Notes under the pieces: generated by a model
What the model saw: the letters and a program-made list of their open reading frames with translations, nothing else
Told to the model about the DNA's origin: nothing
Database searches by the model: none
Origin: Nereocystis luetkeana
Taxonomy: Eukaryota; Sar; Phaeophyceae; Laminariales; Laminariaceae
DNA: 64,000 bases
NCBI GenBank assembly: GCA_031213475.1
Contig: JARUPZ010000016.1
Coordinates: 3,219,140 to 3,283,139, forward strand
Direction of reading: 5' to 3'
Made by a program: the position numbers and the translations under genes
Shown here: positions 23,212 through 31,588 of the stretch, piece by piece
How positions within the stretch are numbered: the stretch's first letter is position 1
How the letters are laid out: every line of letters begins with the position of its first letter

Positions 23212-25517
23212 GTTGCCGGCTTTACGGCGGAGGCGGATTTACCACTTTTTATGGCGCTCACGGTTGCCCCTTTGGCGCGCCCCCGCCGTTTGAGCATCTC
23301 CAGCGACGCCGGAGTAAGAATCGAGCGTATCTCCATCTGCGCCTCGGCTATCTCATCGGGGGACATGGCTGATACTCTCGACATGTTTTCCTCGTGGATG
23401 TCGGCAGGGATCGCGCTATTGGCTCGGACCCCGGTGCCGCCGCCGCCGCCGCCGCCGCCGCTGATGCTGCTGCTCTTGCCACTGCTGGTGCCACCTCTTT
23501 GGATGCCACCCGGAAAGGCTTGTCTGAACGAGGGGGGTTCCGATGGCGCCGCGCATTTGGAAGAGGACCGTCAGCAATAGCACATAACGAACGCGTGTGC
23601 GTACAGTAGTATATTGACATCAGATGTCGTGCCACTCCAAGGTGACGGTGGTCACAAGTTACGATAGCGGTGGACCAATAGGCTGGTAGGTCAAGGGGGG
23701 CAAGTAGGGCATTCGAACAGTAGGTGAGTGAGTCCGGAAGATCGCGGCACGGAGTGATTGACGCGCCGTCGGTCCCCTCTACCCCCTCGAGCACGACAAC
23801 GTGCCGTATGCAGCAGTAGTCCTTGGTCGACGGCGATGGTAGCCAGGCCCATCACGCCTTCCCTCCCAGACATCGTCCCCTGTTGTCGTTCTTCAACCCT
23901 ATGATCCACGCCGAGCAGCATCCTGAGGGTACCACTTGCGATGTCCACACAACTAGAAGCTACCGTTGCAGGGTGAAATACATACTGCAGGTATACCAGG
24001 TATGCAGAGCTTCTACTGCAGATGCACGACGTAGTGAAAAAAAACTACGTCCGTAGCTGAAGGGGCTATTTCTGTACAAAAAGCTGTTGAACAAAAAACA
24101 AGCCTCTATCTATCTCGACCCACCGTTTCGACGCAGCTGCCGCCCCTCCCCCAAGCTTGACCGCCCCCATCTCAGAACGGTGGCGCACACCGGGAAACCC
24201 TCCCGGACCTCCCTTCCCCCCTCCCCTCGCCACCACTCCCCTTGACTCTCCCGGCAGCGGCAGCCCCCCCCCACGCCCCCCCCTGCTTGCGCCTCCTCTG
24301 TCCCCACCACCGATAACGCCACCCACCGCTATCTTCATCGGGATCGGCGGCTTCACTTCTCGCTCTCGCACGCCGGACACCACCCCGGGTGCATCCAAGA
24401 CCATGCCCCCCGGGGGTGCCCTCGGCAGCGATGGCGGCGCTAAGAGTGGATGGGAGGTGTCGGCGTTGGTGTCGCTGTTGGTGTTGGTGTTGGTTTGGGC
24501 TTCTGCTCTGCCGTCCTTGTTGCCGCCACCTGCTGCCACTGCTGGGGTTGGAGCTGAGGTTGCCGGTGTTGCTGTTGCTCCTCGTGCTGCTCCTGCGGGG
24601 GGTAAAACCGCCGATTCGCTTGAAAGGCCTAGACCGAGCCCTGGGCTGGGCGTGCGGGCGCCGCCGGTCTTACCCCCCCGCCCGCCGCGCGTGGAGGGTC
24701 CGGATTTGATGGCGGGCGGCTGCTCGTTTTGTGGGTTGTTGCACATGCCAAGGCAGGCAACACGCAGCAGCAGCGGCAGCAGTGGTAGTGGTGGTTACAC
24801 GCAAAGGTAGTAGCAGACAGTATCCGCAGTAATCACGACTGTCGGGGAACCGACAAGTGAGGGAGGTTCATTCTTCGCATGATAATGGGAGTTCGATTTA
24901 CAATTTACCAGATGACCAACTGCGGGGACCGAAGGTCGAACATCGGACCATCGGCGCCGAACCGTGCGAACTACTGCTCGTAATACTGCTGTGAGCACTG
25001 TGGGCAGCCTCGCTATACCTTGAGTACCGTGGACCGTGGGCATCTATAGTCACTCGTGCAGACCCACACGGCAAGGTTGGCACCACAGAAGCTCACAGCT
25101 ACTCTGTTCATTGGCTTGCGACGATCGAAACCTGACAGTCCCGTGGTCAAGATTTAGTCTGCTGTACAAAATAGGTATTTCCGCAGAACAAGGCAGCTGG
25201 CAAGCGAAACCCAGGACTAGCGGGCACGCAATCAACAGCAAAGCAGCACGAACTGCTTTCCTTTCCCGCGGTCCATCGCAATGCACCGCGGGGCTGTTGC
25301 AGTGAGACTGCCTCGATCGTGTGGCGATCGCTACATCGGTATTGAACGCTTTGCTGTTTTCAAAAACAAAACAGAAGGTTGGTGAGCGCACCTTCGAGCG
25401 AGTGACCTTCGCCGAGGGCATTTCCGTGCTTCTCATGAACGCATCCTGGAGCTTCTCGAGGTCTACGTCTCCCCGCCCGGGCCTCGCCAAACCGCCAACA
25501 CCTCGGTGAGGCTGCAT
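7280..25517 (-). CDS. RPAP1: RNA polymerase II-associated protein 1 (RPAP1 / MINIYO)
   Basis: RPAP1 helps assemble and import RNA polymerase II and supports elongation; the plant orthologue MINIYO controls differentiation. Exons on the minus strand: 25517-25392, 24719-24124, 23523-22693, 22066-21932, 20888-20753, 19984-19811, 18653-18449, 16921-16650, 16176-15318, 14307-13549, 13241-13156 (tentative), 12272-12063, 11382-11218, 10481-10204, 9955-9602, 8702-7280. Junction phases agree except around exons 7 and 11. The start is the ATG before LARPGRGDVDLEKLQDAFMR, like human [20 protein letters not shown]. The N-terminal RPAP1 domain is ADIHEENMSRVSAMSPDEIA...ASLEMLKRRG; the C-terminal domain is LHHHGDNPESAGYTPSEL spliced to STVAGQRQLALHALAGVL. 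Helical-repeat blocks such as MALLPKLTHVMQT, LTKALVQSGRDVALTL and LVKDLVGSFLADSFG follow in family order. The product is about 2,200 residues against about 1,390 in human, the excess being Gly/Ala/Pro runs. One or two exons between 12062 and 11383 may be missing. Confidence 0.9.
8843..8925 (-). repeat. Family B short repeat
   Basis: Reverse copy, TTACGCATTTATTCCTCGCC...TTCGAGACGGAGCGG, lying just upstream of the last RPAP1 exon. Confidence 0.75.
9039..9412 (-). repeat. Family A repeats: one half copy and two end fragments
   Basis: 9039-9282 is a reverse copy of the 3' half; 9285-9345 and 9362-9412 are repeated end fragments, each bordered by a G run. RPAP1 intron between exons 9955-9602 and 8702-7280. 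Confidence 0.8.
10758..11265. repeat. Tandem duplication of ~254 bp including the end of an RPAP1 exon
   Basis: Two units (about 10758-11011 and 11012-11265) share the TTTTGAACAT start, a CCA-rich middle and the CATCCACCGAACCGCAC...GCTAGCCAGC end. The right unit contains the 3' end and donor of exon 11382-11218; the left unit carries a second copy of that exon end and donor. Confidence 0.85.
12585..12866 (-). repeat. Family A repeat, 3' half
   Basis: Reverse copy from the CATGCATGGCCGTAGTCGTA end to CCAGAGACAGCAATGGG. Confidence 0.8.
13366..13430 (-). repeat. Family A end fragment
   Basis: CACGCATGGCCGCAGTCGTA with flanking G runs, directly beside a family B copy. Confidence 0.7.
13446..13513 (-). 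repeat. Family B short repeat
   Basis: Good copy: TACTCATTTGCTGCTCGCC...CCCTTTCGAGACGG, bordered by a G run. Confidence 0.8.
14741..15246 (+). repeat. Family A repeat, full length
   Basis: About 506 bp from CATATATAGGCTGGGTTGG to ATGCACAATATGAGTAC, with C runs on both sides. In an RPAP1 intron. Confidence 0.85.
16441..16532 (-). repeat. Family A end fragment
   Basis: Reverse copy of the last 90 bp next to a 20+ G run. Confidence 0.75.
17682..17928. mobile_element. Family F TIR element
   Basis: Starts GGCGTTCTACGATAG and ends CTATCGTCGAACGC, an imperfect inverted pair. The interior (AAACTGAC...GGGTTAAGGAACCCCGTCATT) resembles 36.92-37.12 kb. RPAP1 intron. Confidence 0.6.
18449..18653 (-). 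CDS. RPAP1: RPAP1 exon 7, with an internal change of frame
   Basis: The acceptor gives MALLPKLTHVMQTYCSDG directly after FRGFLG in phase 0, matching the family. ARAALSCLRVLCGGG continues the match, but the conserved continuation AARVVGEPGLLDAVRE lies in another frame and joins the next exon (AFLEP) in phase 0. The 205 bp length leaves one nucleotide over. The switch occurs near a G-rich run, so a homopolymer error in the sequence is the likeliest cause; a very short unseen intron or a real lesion are the alternatives. Confidence 0.75.
18731..18895 (-). repeat. Family B repeat split by a MITE
   Basis: TACTCATTTGTTACGTGCCT-TA, then the MITE 18766-18871, then TA-GTCATTTGAC. Removing the MITE and one TA restores the family B sequence. 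Confidence 0.85.
18766..18871. mobile_element. Family C MITE nested in family B
   Basis: 106 bp TTACGGGGGGCC...GGTCCCCCGTAA. TA at 18764-18765 and 18872-18873 is the target duplication. Confidence 0.92.
18907..19042 (-). repeat. Family A fragment
   Basis: Reverse copy of the 3' 130 bp following a G run. Confidence 0.75.
19080..19152 (-). repeat. Family B short repeat
   Basis: TACTGATTTGTTGCTTAACTTAG...CTTTCGAGACGGAG after a G run; represents the unoccupied form of the 18,766 insertion site. Confidence 0.8.
20634..20673. repeat. C40 homopolymer
   Basis: Uninterrupted run of about 40 C in the RPAP1 intron between exons 20888-20753 and 19984-19811; the longest of many C/G runs here. Confidence 0.9.
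21162..21253. repeat. GGGA microsatellite
   Basis: Purine tract of GGGA units leading directly into the end of a family A copy. Confidence 0.9.
21254..21789 (-). repeat. Family A repeat, full length
   Basis: About 536 bp reverse copy from TACTCGATAGGAGAGATGTA to CAACCCAACCAATATATAA, G tracts both sides. RPAP1 intron between exons 22066-21932 and 20888-20753. Confidence 0.9.
22693..23523 (-). CDS. RPAP1: RPAP1 exon 3, carrying both signature domains
   Basis: This 831 bp exon identifies the gene. It opens at a pyrimidine-rich CAG acceptor, reads through a Ser/Gly linker into the RPAP1 N-terminal motif (IHEENMSRVSAMSPDEIAEA, then LTPASLEMLKRRGRAKG), an Ala-rich spacer and an acidic stretch, and ends in the RPAP1 C-terminal motif (RVDLDG, then LHHHGDNPESAGYTPSEL) at a GTGGGT donor at 22692. 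Entry and exit phases (1 nt completing CG|A; AG| at the end) match exons 2 and 4. The poly-Ala stretch is encoded by a GCC/GCN run and varies in length in such proteins, so it is probably not functional. Confidence 0.9.
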
Positions 25518-26940
25518 AATTCCTGCTTCCTGTGTGGTGTTTCCTGCAGCCTGTGCCTGGTGCGCTGCGGCGATTTCGTGATTTACAGGTTTTTACGCCA
25601 TCCCTTGCACAAGAAAGCTTCTTTGTACTTGGAACACCCAACTTTCTTCTTTGGGTGCCCGGTGCCCGCCAGGAAGTGTACGGGCTGTGTCAGTGGAGAC
25701 GCCTGGACAAGCTGAGGTGCCACTGATATTAACTCATGTACTGCGGAGGAGGTGAGTCGATAGAGACGCAGACAAGCGAGCCCTGCGTCGAATCGATGCA
25801 CCCTCTCGCTGATGTTGATCTCAGGCGTTGAGAATGTCCATTTTCTCCAGATTGTTTCCATCACCTAAAAACATTGAAGCACAACCTCTTGGGGAAAGAG
25901 TAAACATGCAGCCCGCCGAAGCTGGATGCTTCTCTCCTAACCGCTGGTTGCATCCTCCTGGACAAGGTGGTCTGCGTGGTTGTTGACCTCCACAGCATAG
26001 ATCCCACAGCATAGATCCCGGTGCTCGTAGTAGACCGAGGGCTGGTTTGTTGCTGGTGCTGTTGCTAGTGCTGCTGCTGTTGCTGTGTGACAAGCAAACT
26101 CTATGACTACCTGTACCTCGTACTGCTGCTGTGTTTAGTTTTTTGAAAAGTGAAAAGTTCGTCCTCATGTTGTGCGGCGGCAGATACGCGCCTATTTGCT
26201 TCGCGGATCAATCGAGAAACCATCAACCAACCACGTCGAGCACAATCAATAGACGTTGTGCTGCTGCTGTGTTGTGTCTGCACAGCCGAGGTACGAGTCG
26301 AGTCTGCGAGTACGCCCTCGCCGTGCTGCATGCTCATTTTACGTAGACTGGCAAAGCCCGAACCCTCTTCCTCCCAGGATCCGCGATCTCGGATGGTGAA
26401 TTGCGAATTGATTTTTTTCCTTGCGTGCTCTGTCTGGTCCGACTCTTTTCTATTTTGCTGTTTTAGTTTTTTTGAACGAGAGCCAGCTCTTAGCAGCGCC
26501 GATATCTGATGCCGGTACTCGCTCGTACCTTGATACTGGTGTTGTACTGCTGAAACTTCTGTGCAGCGGCAGCACGGCGGTAGCACCTGTGCGTGTACCC
26601 GTAGTTGCTTGTAGTCTGCACACACGCACGCACTCCTTGTCAGCAACACTTATCATACGCGTAAACCAGGTATACCACAACAGTATACCGGGCAGAGCGA
26701 CGGCTTTGCGAGTATAAAAAGGCTGGAGCCATGGATCGGATTGGTCGGATCGGGTTAGGGCCCACACACCACAACGGCAATACATATGAATATCATCGCG
26801 GACCGTCATATCTTGAGTTTCAGCCGTTAGGGGTAGCTCTACCAGGCCCTCCTGCTGTATTTCCTTTTTTCCGAGTTTTTTTTTTTTATTTTTTTTTATT
26901 TTGCTTTTTTGCTTTGTTCCGCTCCAGGGCGTTCGTTCTC

Positions 26941-27037
26941 TTAACCCTTTCAGAACCGCAGTCCCGTTTTGGGGACAAATTACTTACAATTTGACTGGAT
27001 TGTCCCCACAACGGAACTGCGGTTCTAAAAGGGTTAA
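26941..27037. mobile_element. Family D palindromic MITE with TTAA ends (piggyBac-like)
   Basis: TTAACCCTTTCAGAACCGCAGTCCCG pattern mirrored by CGGAACTGCGGTTCTAAAA then GGGTTAA. TTAA on both sides and CCC/GGG termini are what piggyBac superfamily MITEs show. Confidence 0.75.
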
Positions 27038-27149
27038 GCCGCACACTCGAAACAGCACACTGCAGTGCTGCAAGCGTAATCATCACACCGCCAATGAGTA
27101 TTCAACAGCATTAGACAGGGCAATGAATGGGTAGCTTTACGATGATAAC

Positions 27150-27265
27150 TTGAACCCTTTTAGGGCAGGCTGCAGTTCCGCTTTGGCGACACAGCACTCA
27201 AATTATATTAATAGTACCAGGTACTATACTTGGTCCCCGAAACGGAGATGCAGTCCTCACAGTAA
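27150..27265. mobile_element. Family D MITE, diverged
   Basis: Starts AACCCTTTTAGGGCAGGCTG and later has GGTCCCCGAAACGGAG; ends poorly preserved. Confidence 0.5.
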
Positions 27266-28079
27266 AATACTCAAAACTGGTAGGGTGCAACCCCAGATCG
27301 GATCTACTTCTGTAAATCGGGCTAAATTGGCATGGGATCGAGTTGAAATGGACCCGCAACGGCTATGTCGCGGACGACAGAGTTAGCGGACAGGGACCGG
27401 CGCGTCCGGTGTTCCAGCAGCAGCCACGACCACGAGCAGCAGCTCCATTGCCTGGTCGCGGTCTGCGCGTCGTGGGTCGGATGCGCGGGCTATGTTTCTT
27501 CCAACATCTCTAACAGCCAGTGATAGTAAGTAAGTACGTACGCAAGGATTGTATACCAGGTATGGTATTCAAGGCATCGTTCGAAATAATTAACTGAGAA
27601 CTTGGTATCTGGGTCATCCCTGGGTGCCAGTACAATTTCCTACAACATACGTGTACGTGTGTACGTAATACCGCTGTATAAAATAGTACCGTTGTATGGT
27701 ACCTGGTATTTAATAGTAGTAGTGGTGTAGCGGTAGTGTATTCCCCAGCGTCATCAGCTATCAACAACAACAACTAGCTGGGGTATGATCTGAAACGGAA
27801 CTTCAGACTTCCTCCGTCCGTTTTCCTTTTTCTGTCTGCCTGGTATGTCTGTCCAGTAAAGCTTACCACGTATTCGAGAATATCGTTGGCATACACTGCT
27901 GTGTAGACAGAGGGCTATGAATAACACTGCCCAATGGTTGATTGAGTATGCCTGGGTTAGGGTTAGGGTTACTGTTCTATCCGTCTTATACACAGAGTGA
28001 TTTTCTAGCATTTGATCGAACAAGGGTCGTAGCGTCAGGCTGCCTGGTCTGTCGGTCTGCCTGGACACACGTCGGACTG

Positions 28080-28320
28080 ATCGCCGATTCCCACTTCATG
28101 CATGATCTACGTTCATCTTGTAGGGCAGATGATCTATATAATCTGTATGATCTAGCTGATGCTGCCGGGTGGGATTCGTATAATCTGCAAGATCTAGGAC
28201 TTGTTTCCTGGGTTGGATCTGTACTTCACAGATCCTGCACGCCCTCTCGTAAATAACGGCAAGTTGGGGTCTAAATAGTCCGCAGTAGATCGTGATGGTG
28301 TCCGATGTGCGCCTTTTCAC
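28080..28320 (+). repeat. Family E repeat
   Basis: GGATCTGTACTTCACAGATCC palindrome with GCACGCCCTCTCGTAAATAACGG; about 240 bp and similar to the 32.2 kb copy. Confidence 0.6.
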
Positions 28321-28353
28321 AACTGCACTCGCCCACGTTTTGGGGACAAACTA

Positions 28354-28458
28354 TTACGGGGGACCATAGTTACTAGGACCTACGGTACACACGAAAACCT
28401 AAATATTTCCCTATTTTTACCATCAATATTTGGTCCTGTTTAGTGTGGTCCCCCGTAT
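28354..28458. mobile_element. Family C palindromic MITE
   Basis: TTACGGGGGACCATAG...GTGGTCCCCCGTA, preceded by TA; its left flank is a family D fragment (TTTTGGGGACAAACTA). Confidence 0.85.
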
Positions 28459-28469
28459 TACAGTACTTG

Positions 28470-28574
28470 CATTATCCCTTTTAGTACTGCAGTCCCATTT
28501 TGGGGACAAACTACTTAGAATTTGACTGGTCTGCCCCCGAAACGGGACTGCAGTTCTACAGTAAAAGGGTTAAG
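28470..28574. mobile_element. Family D palindromic MITE
   Basis: CCCTTTTAGTACTGCAGTCCC...GGGACTGCAGTTCTACAG, then AAAAGGGTTAA; the right TTAA is present, the left is altered (TTAT). Confidence 0.75.
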
Positions 28575-28611
28575 AGGTGGACCTGTTTTGCAGTGGCAGA
28601 GGGATCAACAA

Positions 28612-28890
28612 CACCCCGAAACCGTGAAACAACAAAAACCGCGCAACGACCAAAACCGCGAAATTACGAAACCGTGAAACAGCTACACCGCCGAACGACC
28701 ACAACCGTGAACCGGCGAAATAACGAAACCGTGAAGCCACTGAAACGAATCGAAACCGCACACAATCAGACCGTGTGACGACAAGATGCGAAACGACTAA
28801 ACCGTGTAACGGCCAGACCGTGTAACGACCAGACCGTGTAACGACCAAGCCGTGTAACGACCAAGCCGTGTAACGACCGAACCGTGAATC
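28612..28890. repeat. ACCGTGAAACGACC tandem array abutting ARP4 exon
   Basis: About 18 degenerate units of 13-16 bp (AACCGTGTAACGACC and relatives) ending five bases before the first recognised ARP4 exon, so the array forms the whole acceptor-side intron flank. Confidence 0.85.
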
Positions 28891-28894
28891 GCAG

Positions 28895-31557
28895 ATGACG
28901 TCGGCGCCGTGGTCGGGGACGTGGGATCATACTCCTGCAAAATGGGCTTCGCGGGGGAGGATTTTCCCAGGGCCTACTTCCCATCGGTGAGCTTACGGAG
29001 TAGTGCCTGGTACTGATTTGGCGTTACGGGTATCGCACCTTCAGCTGGTCGGTCTAATTGAAGTCGTGCACTTGGTACTACAACAGTACAACTGTTGTAC
29101 GGAGGAACTGATTCCGTGTTCACTTCCTAATCCGGGTGAACATAGCAATGATGACCAGATATGGTGCGTACGTAAGCATACGGGGATACCAAGTTTTTGT
29201 AGGGCTGGGCACTAGCACAGCATGTACTGGCAGTGCCAATTTACTGGCAGTGGTTTTCTACTGATTTGACCCGGCCAGTAGATTCGCCAGTAGGTTTTAT
29301 GTTACGCACGCCCAAGAAACACGCCATATTATAGTACGGGAACCCACCGAATGCGTTTCGGGAGGAAAGGAGATAGGACAGACAGGATGCTGCTGCGATC
29401 CAGTATACTGGTTGATTTTGACGACACTGTAATCGCTGCCGACTGAGTCCGCCAGTGCCCGGCCCTGGGTTTTTGGGCCCATCTGATTACCCTGCCCCCC
29501 CGTAGTAGGATTATCAACTATCAAACATCAAACATCAAACATCACACTTGTCGTACCTGGTACACCTTAAGCATCACAGAATCGCATTGCAGCACCAACG
29601 TCACACGATCACACAGCAGAAATATCACGCCGCCGCACTATAACTATTCGCCACAAAAAATGCGCTCCCATCAGTAATCACAGTATTGTATCACGCTGTA
29701 CTTGTAGTACAACATCGTCATACAGTTTTCTCACACTCGCACCGTCGTACTGCTGCTGTACGTCTAAGTATCGTACTTTCACTACGCATGGTTCACATGT
29801 AGCCTGCAAGTGGAGAGAGCCAACTGATGCAATAACAACAGTGGAAACCCTTCCAGCAGCGAGCAATAGTAATGAGGTCGGACTACCATCAAGCAGCAAG
29901 CACCCTCCCTACCCACCGGCAGTCCCAAAAATGTAAAACTCCAGTCTCAGAATGGAAAGCATCCCCGCCCCCCCCCCCGCCCTCCCGGCATTGTTCGTAG
30001 TGATACGAGGGCCTATGGTCATACGACTACGGCCATGCATGACATGAGCACTCGCCCCGCCCCCCCTCCCACACCCGCCGAACCCCTTGTCCCGATTTGA
30101 CGGCAGGTGATTGGTCGAACTGTAGACGCGGAGGCGACCCGGCGGTTAGAGGCGGAGATGGACGCCGCGGCCGACGCCAGCCCCGTCAGGTCGGGCGGAG
30201 GGACCAAGGGTAGGTCTTCCGCCAGCTCTCACTGGGGGGACAGGGGACGGTCGCTGGGAGCAACGGCAGCAGCAGCAGCAGCAGCAGCAGGGGGCGGGGG
30301 GGGGAACGGCGGAGTAGATCGGCGGATGTCGGGGACGTCGGGTGCTGGGGGGGCCGGTGGCGGGGCTGAGATTGGGCGAGGGATGGGGGTGGGGGCGGGG
30401 GTGGTTGGGGCTGCCGCTGCCGCAGCAGCAACAGCAACAGCAGCGAACGGGAACGTGGATGGGGAGGGGGGGAGTGGAAGCGTGGTGTACCGATGGCACG
30501 TGGACAGCTTGATGAGCGGGATGGACATGGATGTCGTGCCTCTTATGGAGGAGGGGGTCGGTGAGAGCGTATGATCTGTCATTCGTGTCCTCCGCTACAA
30601 TCTAGATTGCGCTTGCTTCATCGCGACGTCGATTTGGTTTCCGTTTTTATTAAGTTGTTTCGTTCCTCTGGTTTTGCAATTTTGCTTCTGTTTTTTTTTT
30701 TTTGTGCTTTGTTTTCGCGCGCTTGCAATCTGTTCTCTAGGTAGGGTTTGTGCTTTTGGTTGCGCATGCATGACCCGAGGTGTGGGTGTTGTGCAGCCCG
30801 AAAGCCTACCGCCTCTTTTGTGGGTAAGCGCAGGGCGGTCGCGAGACTTTCTTTCGCCTTCCCGGCGTCTTATCCCTCTCGAGCTGCACTCCCGTTTATT
30901 TTGGCAAATTACTTGGAGTCAGATTTTGTGTTGATGTACAGTACACTTTTAATCTGTGCGTAAATACAAGGGTCGCATGGTCTTGATATTGATGTACAAA
31001 CGGTCCATGTATTCCCGAACATATCGGTACAGCACTAGGAAGGTTGAGCCTATAGAAAGGCGCCGGCGACCCCTCAGTTGCTGTCCGGTCCTTTCTCCCA
31101 CACTCACGTGGGCTGGGAGGTGAAGGGATCGAAGGTGCCATGCCATATTCTTCTTCGACGAGACCGCGGCTTAAGAGGTTCCCACGAGCCCCGCCGAGAG
31201 TTGGCCGGGGTCTGGCTGGCTTGGTCTATAGTAGCTCGCAACCGGTTGATTTCGGTTTGGTTTGGTTTGGTTTGTTTGTTTTTTTTGTCGTACGAACAAA
31301 AATTGCGTCCGTTTTTGTGCATGTGTGTGTGTGTGTGTTTTTTTTTCCAGTGACCGACTGGGACCTGGTGGAAAAGGTCTGGGAGCACGCGGAGGAGACC
31401 CGCTTGAAGGCCAAGCTATCCGATCACCCCGTCCTCTTGTCAGAGAAGCCCTTCAACTCGTCCCAGAGCAGAATGAAGTACACGGTGAGGGCGAGCACAG
31501 AGCAGAAGCAGCAGCAACAAGCATCGCACGCCGTTTTGACGTGCCCTCGCTGTTTTC

Positions 31558-31588
<31 letters not shown>

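Larger units (their letters stand above)
25518..28894. promoter_or_regulatory. Divergent intergenic region RPAP1 / ARP4
   Basis: 3.4 kb separating the RPAP1 start from the first recognised ARP4 exon. It must hold both promoters and the missing ARP4 first exon. Visible contents: TTAA-MITEs at 26941-27037 and 28470-28574, a diverged copy at 27150-27265, family E at 28080-28320, a family C MITE at 28354-28458 and the repeat array at 28612-28890. No individual promoter motif can be defended. Confidence 0.5.

Noticed and set aside
26107-26649. 180-codon minus-strand gene upstream of RPAP1
   Set aside because: Low-information sequence with many Ser/Thr/Arg; no family recognised and no supporting splice signals.
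27954-27972. Telomere
   Set aside because: Only about three TTAGGG units, interstitial, without further repeats.
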